A DNA stretch of 64,000 nucleotides from Histomonas meleagridis (lineage: Eukaryota; Parabasalia; Tritrichomonadida; Dientamoebidae). The notes beneath the pieces are model-generated. The model searched no databases and was not told the DNA's origin. It worked only from the letters and a program-made list of their open reading frames with translations. Positions 10,026-19,914 of the stretch are shown piece by piece (position 1 is the stretch's first letter; each line of letters opens with the position of its first letter). Both the position numbers and the translations under genes were made by a program. The stretch is taken from positions 186,001 through 250,000 of the forward strand of contig WSYJ01000013.1 in assembly GCA_020186115.1 (NCBI GenBank), given 5' to 3'.

Positions 10026-10766
10026 ATGACAAAAACAGACAATCAACCAAATCGACAAGTTAGAAATAAAGCAGAGCAACAACCCACGGAGAGACAACAG
10101 TTCGGAGCCTTGATTCACAGAATCATCCGACAATTCGAATTAGCAAAGAATATTCCAGTACGATTCTCAGATATAGCAGATTGTGACAAACGCAGACAGT
10201 CAGACTTATACAACATCCTTGAAGGTCTCGAAGTTTTCGCCCATTACTCAGATAAATTAATTGTATGGAGAGGATTGAGTGCAACTTCAGCTTCTCTCGT
10301 TAAACAGGGTATTAAGAATGAACTAAGAGCTCAGGATGAATCTATTATTACCATTTTTAACGCTGGTGCATCCCCATCCTTAACATCCCTCGTCAAGAAG
10401 TTCCTTTCTTTATACGTTTTCCTCGGAGTAGACTGCTTGAACATCAAAGAAGTTGCCAACTTAATGGGTGACTCCCCTGATCAAGCCAAAAAAATCCTTA
10501 GAAGATTATATCTAATTGTATTTGTTCTAGAACAAGTCGGTGTTATTGAACATGGGTTCGCTTACTCACACTATGTTCTTAAGCAACCACTTAACATTAT
10601 CATACCTTCCATTTTTCAAGAAGTAGCAAGACTTAGATTATTCCCAGATGAATCAGTTGAAGCTTTATTAAACAGAATAGACGATGTTTACATCAAAGTA
10701 ATACATCATGGAAGAAAAGAAACATACTCAATTGCTGTTAGAAGATTTATGAATACAAAAGATTGA
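10026..10766 (+). CDS. E2F/DP-like winged-helix protein, divergent
   Basis: A 246-residue protein with an N-terminal region resembling the E2F/DP winged-helix DNA-binding fold. CDKRRQSDLYNILEGLEVF followed by DKLIVWRGL mirrors the family pattern of RR-YD--NVLE---I and K----W-G (about residues 57-92). The canonical YD is LY here, so it is divergent. The rest is helical, with a second possible winged-helix-like segment (IKEVANLMGDSPDQAKKILRRLYLI, about 139-163). No marked box or transactivation domain can be recognised. It is probably a small nuclear regulator, perhaps of cell-cycle genes. The stop is TGA. The upstream spacer is rich in CCGG-type motifs that could be its own targets (inference). 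Confidence 0.6.
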   Translation: MTKTDNQPNRQVRNKAEQQPTERQQFGALIHRIIRQFELAKNIPVRFSDIADCDKRRQSDLYNILEGLEVFAHYSDKLIVWRGLSATSASLVKQGIKNELRAQDESIITIFNAGASPSLTSLVKKFLSLYVFLGVDCLNIKEVANLMGDSPDQAKKILRRLYLIVFVLEQVGVIEHGFAYSHYVLKQPLNIIIPSIFQEVARLRLFPDESVEALLNRIDDVYIKVIHHGRKETYSIAVRRFMNTKD

Positions 10767-11284
10767 TTTTCAGCACTGATCATCTTGTTTGTAAGAAATA
10801 GCACAAACACCCAAACATAAATTCTCGCTGTAGAGTCAATTTAGTCTCAATGTTGTTTAGATATTTTTATTTGGGGACTTGATCAACAAGATTTTACTGT
10901 TTGTAAAGTGTTCTAAAAGTTGTTTTTACTTCTTCTTTTTTAGAGCACTTCCTTCTCAAAATTGAGAGTCTAAAGGTTCCCTCAAATTTTCCTGAATTCA
11001 ACGGTTTTGTCCTAGAAAATTTTGTGACTGTTTCCGGCATAACGGTTATAAAAAATGACAAAGTTTTTTTGGGGAATTCCCTGAACGATAGTGTATCGTT
11101 TTTACTAAATCAATAAAAAAAATTTTAAAGGTTTCTATGCAACATTTGATAAATAAAATTATTAAACAATTTAATTTTTATATTTAAATGAATACAATGA
11201 AATTTTGGGATACCAAAAAAAACAGAGATTTAACTTATGCTGAATAAATATTTGCAAAAAATGAAAAACAAATAAACATTTACT
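10767..11284. other. Intergenic region with orphan promoter-like block
   Basis: No long frame. At 11039-11100 there is a compact block: TAACGGTTATAAAAA, then a nine-codon ATG frame containing GGGAATTCCC, then GAACGATAG-TGTATCGT, a short inverted repeat of ACGATA. The first part is almost the same as the sequence directly before the gene at 16955. It may be an unannotated small transcript or a relic promoter. Confidence 0.35.
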
Positions 11285-12775
11285 CTATTTTTTGTCTGAC
11301 CACAAATCACATTGTATCTTATTTTTAATAACAACAACTCCATACTCAATACGCGCTGAAACTTTTCCTATTGATTTTAGCGATGGAACAAACGCTAGAT
11401 TAACAACATCATCGAAAACATTTGGTAAATTCTCCAAATTGAATTCGGTTATATTTCCATTATCAAATAACATATTTTTTGCAAATTTATTTCTTTCATT
11501 TTCTTCTTTTGTGAAAAATTCACTTTTCGTTCTTACAATTTCTCTCACATCAAATAGTTTAACTTCATCTGCATCCACCAAAGAGCATTGAAGACACTTC
11601 GGAACCAACTGTGAGAACTTTGGAGGTAAAACAGCCACAAGTTGTTCAAAAGGAAGAAGCGGAGATCCGATTTCGAAATGAGGCTGAAAATCATGTGGAA
11701 GTGAGAGAACGTATTCTGAAACAGCGCTTAAACTCGGAGTATGCTGAAATGGATATTCCCATTCCCACGAAGGGACGCCTAGAGACTTGTAATATATGAA
11801 AACAAAGTAAAAAGCTTCGAGGACATATGATGGATCACATTGTGGCTGAGTAGTATTTTGGAGTTTTGAAAGCTCTAAGAGAAATTTTCCAAGATTTGTA
11901 AGGTTAAAACCTTCTTTAGTGTCGTTAACAAGATATTGATTGGTCCCAGAAAATAATTGTTTATAAGAGTCAAGAATAATGGAAAAATCAAAACCCTGGA
12001 GCGGAAAATTGGGGAGAAAATCATTTCCAATTAAAAAGGTGAGAGCAATAAAATCATTGATAATCCGATCGTCAGTATTTTTGAAGTCAAGGTGAATGTA
12101 TTCCCGAACAAGATTAATCGAAATAAGCGAAAAATCTGATGGAGACCGATTTGATGTGATATTTTTGGAACATGTATTCATAAGATAAGTATTATGGAGC
12201 TTGGAAGAAAGACAGAGAAGAATAAGATCTGGATCCGGTGAGTATAAACAGATCGTTGAATTTTCGTCCCATTTCCCACATTTGCGCATATATTCAATAA
12301 AATCAAAAAATTTGTGTTCGCCTTCACCAGGTGTTTTATAAGAGCTGTAAACAATTTTTATACCACACCATTCTCCTTTTGATTTTTCTTTTAATAATGA
12401 AATAAGATAGTTATGTAATCTTTCCATAAATTCTGTTCCAACGCTAATAGAACTACGCTCAATATTGGAATTCATTCTCCTTCTTCTTTGTTCTTTATTT
12501 TTTGCAAATGGAGCTGTTCCATCAACTGAAATGAATATTAAAGATGTTGGTTTAACTATGCTGAAAATATTATCAACAATTTGGGTAATTTTAGCAAACC
12601 AGTCTGTATCATTAATTTTGATATTTGATGCTAATATTAAAGAAAGTGCATTATGAATTATTCCATTGAAATCAAAAAACAATGTGTCAATGCGTGGCAC
12701 TGAGGTGGTTCCCATGTTGCGTGAAATTAAAGGATAACGCTTAGTTATCCACCCAAAAAAACCATCAATTCCCAT
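11285..12775 (-). CDS. XRN-family 5'-3' exoribonuclease, short form
   Basis: A 496-residue protein with the conserved N-terminal nuclease domain of XRN1/RAT1. Motifs in order are MGIDGFFGWITKRYP at the start, LFFDFNGIIHNAL (D35, N37), FISVDGTAPFAKNKEQRRRR, PGEGEHKFFDFIE, SPDPDLILL and ALTFLIGNDFLPNFP. These acidic residues coordinate the two metal ions, so catalysis should be possible. Part of the helical region after the nuclease is present, but the long C-terminal domains of XRN1 (1,500+ residues) or RAT1 (about 900) are absent. It would degrade 5'-monophosphorylated RNA, in the cytoplasm or nucleus. The stop is TAG followed by AGTAAA. AATAAACG lies just upstream of the ATG. Confidence 0.93.
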   Translation of the reverse strand: MGIDGFFGWITKRYPLISRNMGTTSVPRIDTLFFDFNGIIHNALSLILASNIKINDTDWFAKITQIVDNIFSIVKPTSLIFISVDGTAPFAKNKEQRRRRMNSNIERSSISVGTEFMERLHNYLISLLKEKSKGEWCGIKIVYSSYKTPGEGEHKFFDFIEYMRKCGKWDENSTICLYSPDPDLILLCLSSKLHNTYLMNTCSKNITSNRSPSDFSLISINLVREYIHLDFKNTDDRIINDFIALTFLIGNDFLPNFPLQGFDFSIILDSYKQLFSGTNQYLVNDTKEGFNLTNLGKFLLELSKLQNTTQPQCDPSYVLEAFYFVFIYYKSLGVPSWEWEYPFQHTPSLSAVSEYVLSLPHDFQPHFEIGSPLLPFEQLVAVLPPKFSQLVPKCLQCSLVDADEVKLFDVREIVRTKSEFFTKEENERNKFAKNMLFDNGNITEFNLENLPNVFDDVVNLAFVPSLKSIGKVSARIEYGVVVIKNKIQCDLWSDKK

Positions 12776-13358
12776 TTAATATATTACGTTTATTAATAAA
12801 GCTGTTTATACAAATTTGATTTTCCTTTGATTAAACGTACTCAGGAAAAAAGGATGGAAGAAATTCATGATGTTCTTGTGTGGCGAAAGAATTACGTAAT
12901 TCTTTTGAAAAGATTTTTGATGCATTAAACAATGATTTGAAAATGAGTTTTTCAAGAAGTTGAATAAATATGTATAAATTTACCGTAAAGTAACATATTT
13001 CAGCAACAATATTCTCAATAAAAAATTGAAATTGAAAATTAATTTAAATGTAAGAAAACACTCAAATATGTGGAATCCAGATATGAATAAAAAAGTGTAT
13101 ATCTAAGAGGAGTTAACGGTTTCATACAGGCTTTACCTGAATTCAGGTATTTCATACTATTTTTTTAATTAGAATCATTATTGGTGCTCTTACGACCATA
13201 ATCTGCATGGCCATGGAATAAATGCAGTATGAAATTTTCTGTTTTTCCCTCCTTATTTTAAGCCACTACAAAAAATTTCCACTTCTTCGTGACAGTTTTG
13301 CACTTTTGTCTACTGATTTAAAAAACGGTTTCAGATCCCCCTAAAAGAATTGTCAAAA
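12776..13358. other. Intergenic region with nested palindromes
   Basis: A divergent spacer between XRN and Vps33. It contains TACCTGAATTCAGGTA, a perfect 16-bp palindrome (13134-13149), and ATTTCATAC (13149-13157) paired with its complement GTATGAAAT (13227-13235). Close to Vps33 lies AAAAAACGGTTTCAG, 25-40 nt before the ATG. No coding frame is evident. A structured non-coding RNA at 13115-13240 is possible but unproven. Confidence 0.4.
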
Positions 13359-15140
13359 ATGGGTGAAAAACAGGAAAACATTTATCAAGTATACAATGAT
13401 CTAAATCTCGATGAATTCACCTCCCTAATGGGTAAAATTTCAGCACCAAGGATTCTTTGTTATTCTCAGAAAATAAGGCCTTTCATCCAAAGAATTTTCT
13501 CAAATGGAATTTCCGAAAAATTAAGCACATATTTCACAAAAACAATTATTCTTGACACACTTTCAGAGGATCCTGGAACAGGAAATATTTGTTGCTTTTG
13601 CGATGACGTAAATGAAGATATTCAATTTACGTGTCAAAAACTCAAATTGATACAAAACAATCAAATTTATCTAATAATGGTTCCATGCATCTCTATTGCA
13701 TGTCAATCAATTGTTAAAGAACATAACTTAAATGCAACTATTATGGAATTTCCTGTTGAAATTCTTCCAACGGAAAATTACAGCTTTTTAACTCCAGCGG
13801 AAGATTGCTTCAAAAGGTGTTTTGCTCAAGATGATGTTACTGATGTATCTACAATCTCAAGAGCATTATTAAAATTACAAACCATTAGTGGGCTTCCACA
13901 ACGCACATTCATTGCAGGAAACATCTCAATGATGGTCTACGAAATGCTTGAACAATACAAGTCTCAAGTTGGAAGCAGTTTTTTAACAGCAGCACCACAA
14001 TTTGATGAAATTTTCATAATTGATCGTACGGCAGATCTAATGACGCCACTTCTATCACAGTTTTATTATGGCGGTCTTGTTGATGAGCGATTTGATGTGA
14101 ATTATGGCTATCTTGAACTTCCAAATGATTTACCACTTATCATAGATGAAAATAAGGAGGTTTATGAGACACTCCTTTCCAATGACTATGATGAAGTTTA
14201 CTCTGAAATTGCAGGAAAGACCTTATCTGATGTTGGTTTACGTATTCAAGAATATAAAACCGAAATAGAAGGAATGGAAGATAAGCTTAAGAACTCCATA
14301 GGCACAACCCAATGGAAAGTCCATGCCAAGCGTACCCAACGCCTCGGTGAGCTTAAGCCATATGTTTTACTTCATTTCAAAATTCTCGACCGTTTAATTC
14401 ATGGCGACCGTTTATTACGACCTATAATGAATTTTGAATTTGATTCATTATTACTTAATGAACCTAATACTGAGTTGCTTTTAAAGATGATGAATCGACA
14501 AACGACTGTTGATGCACTTCGATTATTATGTATAATGTCTGTTTCATATGGCGGCATTTCTAATAATCTTTTAACTGATTTCCAACGACGACTTATTGGG
14601 CAACATGGGTATAAATCAGTTGAAGATTTACTTAATTTAGAGAAATCCGGACTATTAACAAAGACGGCATCCATTTTTTCACGAAACACTCGAATCAAAT
14701 TTAAGCGAATTAACGAAGTCCTTAAATTAGTGTTTAATGAGCCACAAGTTACATATGATGAAGAAGGAAACAAAGTGCGCGTTGACATTGAGACCGGCTA
14801 TGATACATATGTTCCAATATTGTTACGACTAATACAACGCGGACTAAACAACGAATGGAATGCACGCAACAGCGAAGTCGATAAGTTGATGACGCAAATG
14901 AACATACCGCATAAAGTAATCGGCGAAGAGCCGATTGTGAAGTACGACGAGAACGGCGTAGTCCCGAAGAGAGTGCTCGTGTACGTGATAGGTGGCGTGA
15001 CGGCAACAGAGACTTTGCTGATGAGAGAAATGGGAAAGATTCTGTTCGAGGGTAATGTGGTGTTCCATGTAGGAAGTACCAACGTGACAAATGGCAAAAA
15101 ACTGATAAGTTCGCTCTGCCCAAACATAAGTAAGGCATAA
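13359..15140 (+). CDS. VPS33: Vacuolar sorting protein Vps33 (Sec1/Munc18 family)
   Basis: A 593-residue Sec1/Munc18 protein closest to Vps33. The signature FDEIFIIDRTADLMTPLLSQFYYGGLVDE matches the Vps33 block around the IDRxxDLLTPL motif, and the C-terminal RVLVYVIGGVTATETLLMREMG matches the conserved GGVT-E segment of SM proteins. Vps33 is the SNARE-binding subunit of the HOPS and CORVET tethers and drives fusion with lysosomes or late endosomes. There is no signal peptide or membrane helix, and the length is normal. The ATG at 13359 is preferred over an upstream TTG. The stop is TAAA. CpG-containing codons become dense in the last third, as in several other genes here. Confidence 0.9.
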   Translation: MGEKQENIYQVYNDLNLDEFTSLMGKISAPRILCYSQKIRPFIQRIFSNGISEKLSTYFTKTIILDTLSEDPGTGNICCFCDDVNEDIQFTCQKLKLIQNNQIYLIMVPCISIACQSIVKEHNLNATIMEFPVEILPTENYSFLTPAEDCFKRCFAQDDVTDVSTISRALLKLQTISGLPQRTFIAGNISMMVYEMLEQYKSQVGSSFLTAAPQFDEIFIIDRTADLMTPLLSQFYYGGLVDERFDVNYGYLELPNDLPLIIDENKEVYETLLSNDYDEVYSEIAGKTLSDVGLRIQEYKTEIEGMEDKLKNSIGTTQWKVHAKRTQRLGELKPYVLLHFKILDRLIHGDRLLRPIMNFEFDSLLLNEPNTELLLKMMNRQTTVDALRLLCIMSVSYGGISNNLLTDFQRRLIGQHGYKSVEDLLNLEKSGLLTKTASIFSRNTRIKFKRINEVLKLVFNEPQVTYDEEGNKVRVDIETGYDTYVPILLRLIQRGLNNEWNARNSEVDKLMTQMNIPHKVIGEEPIVKYDENGVVPKRVLVYVIGGVTATETLLMREMGKILFEGNVVFHVGSTNVTNGKKLISSLCPNISKA

Positions 15141-15726
15141 ACATAAGGAATATTGACTAAAAAACGTATTGACTCATTTCATATGGAATTTTCTCATCAG
15201 AATATTTTTCTTTAATCAGTTTAAAATACGCACTCGATTTGTTATGTTTCATTTTTTGTGTTTCAGGATATCTTGATAAATTATAGCACATTTTATTCGA
15301 ATAATAACCTTTTTTGTAAAATGATTAAAATTAATTTATGTGAAACAATAACAATTAGTTGATTATGGAACTAGAAAATAAAATATCTTTCTCTCACATC
15401 ATTAATATATCATTATTATTTCTTGTTTTTTTACTTTTTTCCGTAATTATTTCTTTGCACACATTAATGGTTTGAATATTAATATGTCCTGTATTAAATC
15501 GAATTTTTGAACAAATTTTTATATTTCATTTTTCTTTGATATTTATTATTATTTTTATGGATTTCGTAAATTATTATTTGCATCTGAGTTAAAGTTCAAT
15601 ATATATGTATATATTTTCATATATGTTTAAAAAATAAGTACAAATTATTTATAAAAAGATATTTTTATTTTGAAACTTAAGTTATTTATGATTTTCATTA
15701 AACACACACGATTTCATAGTTTGTAT
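15141..15726. other. AT-rich 3'-3' spacer, nothing recognised
   Basis: A 586-bp spacer between the convergent ends of Vps33 and the PDI-like gene. It is very AT-rich with T-runs and no frame of interest. I see no RNA gene or mobile-element ends. Confidence 0.6.
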
Positions 15727-16833
15727 TTACTCTATCTTTTGCGTTGTTGATCTTAATATATATGTAAGAAGTATAGCCGCGACAATCAAAACAGCTAAAG
15801 CTACAAGCAACAACAAAACGATTTTATCTCTTTTCTTTCCTTTTCTTTCGTTGACTTTTTGTTGTGCGTGTTGATACAGTGCAGTTAAGTTTACATTTGT
15901 TGCTTTATCATAAATTCCGTTTTCGACATTTTCCAGTATTTTCTTTAATGACTCTTCATCATTAACTTCATTTATGATATGGAAAGTTTTTGTATCTTTA
16001 TCTCCGATAGCTAATGTTGGAGTATTTATTATCATATCTGGATATATGTTATGAAATGCATTATATGGCATCTTTGCACATAAGATAGAGCTTTCGTGTG
16101 TTTCAAAAATAGGCCTAAAGCTATTCAACGTACTATATTTGTTATATATAAGGATCATAAACTTGCGTCGTGTCGAAACGGCTTCAGTGAGTTCCCAATC
16201 ACCGAGTGAAGTGATGCGATATTCACTGATGAAGTCATTGGTGGAAGTTGTGCTGAAGTCGCCAAAGTATTCAACAACAGTGTTAGCGCTGATCAGAGCT
16301 TTGAGTGTGCGCTTTTCAGAGACTGAAAAATAAAATTGATCATTCATGCCTTTAAAGCGTTTGCTGACATCATTAATAAATTTACATTGTTGTCGTGGTG
16401 GTGAATTACTGGAAAAGATAAAAGAGGGATACTTCTGTTTGAATTCATATGGATATTGAGCTGAACATGGAAGAGATAAATCAGCTTTCAAAAGATTTTC
16501 TGTAATGTTGATGAAATTCTCCATGTTACGAGCTGGTCTAAGATTGGTTGATTTCCCTCTTAGATAAGTACAAAATGATGGATATCCAGTGATGTTACAT
16601 ATTTCATGACAGATTTTATTTTCAATACAATCTACTTCACCAATAACAACACCTGTTTCGTTTTCATATTTGTTCATTAAATCTTGCCATGTTGGACGAA
16701 TTTGTTTACAAAATCCACAATAAGGAGAATGAAGTAAAAGAAAAGCGGGAACCTTTGAACTATTTTTGATGATTTCTTTAGCTTGTTTAGAATCGGCAGT
16801 GATTTTAATGCCAATCAAAAAAAGCAAAAACAT
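15727..16833 (-). CDS. Membrane-anchored thioredoxin/PDI-like protein
   Basis: A 368-residue secretory-pathway protein. The start is placed at the ATG at 16831-16833, because it begins a clear signal peptide (MFLLFLIGIKITADS). The frame upstream is open only from a TTG and would bury the signal sequence. A thioredoxin domain follows (about residues 16-115) with active site SPYCGFCKQIRPTW. The CGFC centre differs from the CGHC of classic PDI, which should change redox potential. The middle part may be a second, inactive thioredoxin-like domain. A hydrophobic helix near the C-terminus (IVLLLLVALAVLIVAAILL) anchors it, leaving a short basic tail. The likely role is disulfide formation or holding of ER clients. 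AAAAAGTGGCA lies just upstream. The stop TAG is followed by AGTAAA. Confidence 0.85.
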   Translation of the reverse strand: MFLLFLIGIKITADSKQAKEIIKNSSKVPAFLLLHSPYCGFCKQIRPTWQDLMNKYENETGVVIGEVDCIENKICHEICNITGYPSFCTYLRGKSTNLRPARNMENFINITENLLKADLSLPCSAQYPYEFKQKYPSFIFSSNSPPRQQCKFINDVSKRFKGMNDQFYFSVSEKRTLKALISANTVVEYFGDFSTTSTNDFISEYRITSLGDWELTEAVSTRRKFMILIYNKYSTLNSFRPIFETHESSILCAKMPYNAFHNIYPDMIINTPTLAIGDKDTKTFHIINEVNDEESLKKILENVENGIYDKATNVNLTALYQHAQQKVNERKGKKRDKIVLLLLVALAVLIVAAILLTYILRSTTQKIE

Positions 16834-16954
16834 TTTTGAATTTTGCCACTTTTTATGACATATCCAAACAAACTTTGTAAAAAATGTATTTTTGGCCGAT
16901 AGATTTTTTGTTGAGTTTACGTTGGGGTGATCCAATAATTATCCGTTATAAAAT
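16834..16954. promoter_or_regulatory. Short divergent promoter
   Basis: 121 bp separate two outward-reading genes. It contains AAAAAGTGGCA toward the PDI-like gene and TATCCGTTATAAAAT directly before the ATG at 16955. Both resemble words found upstream of other genes in the window. Confidence 0.5.
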
Positions 16955-18283
16955 ATGGATGCAGAAACAAGAAAAAGAGCAAAAGAATTACGTAATCAAA
17001 TAATTGATCGTAAAACAGGGGATGCACAAAAGCGTGCTAGAAAAAAAGAACCTTCTTTAAGAGCAATCAAAGCAAAGACACAAAAATTATTAACAGCAAA
17101 TCAACACATTGAAACAATGCAAGTTGAAATGAGGAAACCAACAGATGCAGAACTTCGTACACCGGAAGAATCAATTTGTATTGATTTACTTACCAAAGGA
17201 TATGTTGATTCATTTTCAGATTTTTTCAAAATAACTCATCCAAAATGTCCAGGATCATTTCACTATGACTATTATAAGGATCCAAAGAATACCAATGCAT
17301 TTACACAACCACCAATAGTTCCACCAGAAAAATATGAATTCATACAATCACGACTTGTTGAAGCTGAAATTGCACGTCGGCATGGACGTGATAAGGATCT
17401 TTCACGAGCATATACAGATTTATCTCAATATTTTCAATCAATTAATGATATGACTATTGCAATCACATATTTAGAAAAACTTCGTGATTATGCTTTATTC
17501 ACCTCTGACATGGTTCAAGAAGCTCAAGCATTACGAGAGATTGCTCGTCTTTTTAAAGAAGCTGGTGATCTTGAAAGTTGTTTACATTTTTGTGAAGAAT
17601 GTTTAAATGTTTGCACTTCCATTCACGATGGTATTCCCGAAGCGCAGGCAGCGTTAATTGATGCATATCGGTCATATTCTGATACGTTGATTTCACGAGG
17701 TGAAGGTGATCAAGCCATAGACTTCCTTAACAAATCACTAAAAGTTGCTTCTGACTCCGGTGTACCGCTTTCTTTAGCCATTTGCCACCAACAACTTGGC
17801 GATTGCTATCGTCAAATGGAAATGTTGGACTTAGCGATAGAGCACTTTGACAAAGCCTTTCAAATATATAAAGAACTTGGAAACGTCGAAGGGCAAAGTG
17901 CTTCTGTGTCAGCGTTAGCTACTTCGTATAAATATATGGGAAAGATCGATTTAGCAGTCGATCACTTTAAGATATTACATGAACTAGCGAATCAAACAGG
18001 CAACGCTAAGGACAAAGCGATGTCTTGTCTGACAATGGGAAAGATATTATGGGAAAGTGATCAGAAAGAAGACGCGCTCGAATGGTTCAAGAAAAATTTC
18101 GACATTTCCCTCGAGTTGGATGACTATAATGTGATCGAGGACTCGAGGATATCATTGGGCGTGTCGCTCGCCAATTATAGAATGAAAAGATTCACCGAAA
18201 TGGTCAGGAATAAGGCGGACAAAGAGGCACTGCTGAAATGGGAAATAGATAGAAGTGAGGACGCATTCAACCAAAAGGTATAG
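16955..18283 (+). CDS. TPR protein, TTC29-like
   Basis: A 442-residue protein with a basic, charged N-terminus (1-60) and a helical array of at least six tetratricopeptide repeats (about 130-410). Examples are AITYLEKLRDYALF, DLESCLHFCEECLNVC, LAICHQQLGDCYRQMEMLDLAIEHFDKAFQIYKELGN and LAVDHFKILHELA. The layout and length suit TTC29, an axonemal protein needed for flagellar beating, and a flagellate would use such a protein. The segment ICIDLLTKGYVDSFSDFFKI resembles the conserved TTC29 region before the repeats. Other TPR proteins with the same repeat number remain possible. It is transcribed divergently from the PDI-like gene across 121 bp. Codons at the 3' end are richer in CpG than at the 5' end. 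Confidence 0.65.
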   Translation: MDAETRKRAKELRNQIIDRKTGDAQKRARKKEPSLRAIKAKTQKLLTANQHIETMQVEMRKPTDAELRTPEESICIDLLTKGYVDSFSDFFKITHPKCPGSFHYDYYKDPKNTNAFTQPPIVPPEKYEFIQSRLVEAEIARRHGRDKDLSRAYTDLSQYFQSINDMTIAITYLEKLRDYALFTSDMVQEAQALREIARLFKEAGDLESCLHFCEECLNVCTSIHDGIPEAQAALIDAYRSYSDTLISRGEGDQAIDFLNKSLKVASDSGVPLSLAICHQQLGDCYRQMEMLDLAIEHFDKAFQIYKELGNVEGQSASVSALATSYKYMGKIDLAVDHFKILHELANQTGNAKDKAMSCLTMGKILWESDQKEDALEWFKKNFDISLELDDYNVIEDSRISLGVSLANYRMKRFTEMVRNKADKEALLKWEIDRSEDAFNQKV

Positions 18284-18956
18284 ATATATATGTTAAACAT
18301 TTTTATTTTTTTGGGATATGTTAAATTTATATTATGAATTGAGTAAATGTTCTTATTATAATAGTCATAAAATTTGTGGAGTTTAATATATTGTGTAAGA
18401 AGTAACCAAAAAGGGTAATGAACAAAATCAGAATGTAATGTTTGAAAATGATTGATACTGTTACTATTGATGAAATCAATAAGTATATCTCCAAGGAATT
18501 TTTTCGGAATTAATTGTTCTGTGAGTTGGAAATTTTAAAAGTAAAAAATTATCTTTCTTTTGGAAGATCTGTTGGTGGCAATGTAATAGATCCATCAGTG
18601 TCGAAGAGAAAAGAAGAAAAGTAATATGGTTATGTGTTAGAAATCATTTTGTATTCAACATTCATATCAATTATATATTTCATCACTAGCATAGCCATGC
18701 AATTTTGATAGCATTATGATTATATTTAAGAAATTTACAGTTATTCACGCAAATGATGTTATTATTTTAACATACATAAATTTTTATATCATTAAAATTA
18801 TAATAGATTTCTTTATCATTATTAAGCTAAATTTTATATAAACTTTCAGGTAGAAAGCTTTTCACAATGATTATATTTTACATATTAGCATATATTTTTA
18901 TTCAAAAAGCAAGATATAACATTTTACATTTTAAAATATATTATTTTTACTAACTT
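18284..18956. other. AT-rich spacer with possible small coding relic
   Basis: A 673-bp spacer. On the minus strand at about 18563-18630 a short stretch translates as FDTDGSITLPPTDLPKER followed by a stop. It may be the tail of a lost gene, but the evidence is weak. The rest is AT-rich with nothing recognised. Confidence 0.35.
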
Positions 18957-19914
18957 CTAAATATGATTGATAAATTTTTCTTCTTTAAAATCTTCTGCAA
19001 ATGGATCTTCATCCATATTTGTTGTTAATGTATTTTGAAATGTGCTTTGGATTTCAACATTGTTTTGCTCAATGCTTTCTTTCTCTCGTTCTTCACGTAA
19101 ATGTTTTTTATGTTTGATTCTATCTAAAAGAATAACAAGAAATGAAATTACAATAATTCCAACTACTACAACGAAAACAGAAATGATAATTACGTTTTTA
19201 TTTTCGTTTGTTTGAAATTCACTTGCAAATAAAAATGTAAAGAAATAAGAATAAAAACTATAATAAGTAGCAAAAAATTGTATAATTATAATAAATAAAT
19301 CCTGTTTCAATATACGTATGTGATGAATTAATGTATGAAAATGTAAATGAATTTATTTGTGTATTATATAATGAAATTGTTTGTGTAATAGAATATAAAT
19401 ATGTTAAAGTGCTTACAAATGTTAATGAAGAATTTATTAATAATGATTTCGTAAATGTATTCGAATAGGATAATGTTTTATATTGAGAAAATGTATTTGA
19501 ATCAGAAAATGTTATTAATAATTGACATTCATTTGTTAATCCTTTAACAATATTTAATGAGCCGAATGTTTCATTTAAATATGTTAATGGAACAATAACA
19601 ATATTCGTTGAAATATTAACAAATGAATGTTCTTCAATATTTGGTGATATTTCTCCTAAATAATAAATACATTTCATTCGAGGACAATTAATAAATAAAT
19701 AATTTAAAATATTCATAACATTTTCATGTAAAATAATATTTTCTAAATAAAAAATACTTGAAAAAAAATATTCAGAAATATTTAATATTGAATTTGGAAG
19801 TAAAAATGTATTGTTTGTTCTACCTGGTGGATAAATGAGAATAGTCGTAATGTTTTTATCATAAACAATACCATCTTCTTGATAATTAGAATATTGAATA
19901 TTATTTTCTTTGAT
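18957..19914 (-). pseudogene. BspA-like leucine-rich surface protein, truncated and frameshifted
   Basis: The relic of a BspA-like type I membrane protein. On the minus strand an open stretch starting after a TGA at 19915-19917 reads DGIVYDKNITTILIYPPGRTNNTFLLPNSI and continues to about 19258 with LRR-like text. This is the trichomonad BspA-like pattern. A second frame (19310-18957) supplies the missing end: a membrane helix (VIIISVFVVVVGIIVISFLVILLD) and a charged cytoplasmic tail with basic and acidic clusters. A frameshift in the T-rich overlap near 19258-19310 separates the two, and most of the N-terminal repeats and signal peptide are gone. Intact relatives are surface proteins implicated in adhesion. 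It should be non-functional unless recoded. Confidence 0.7.
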
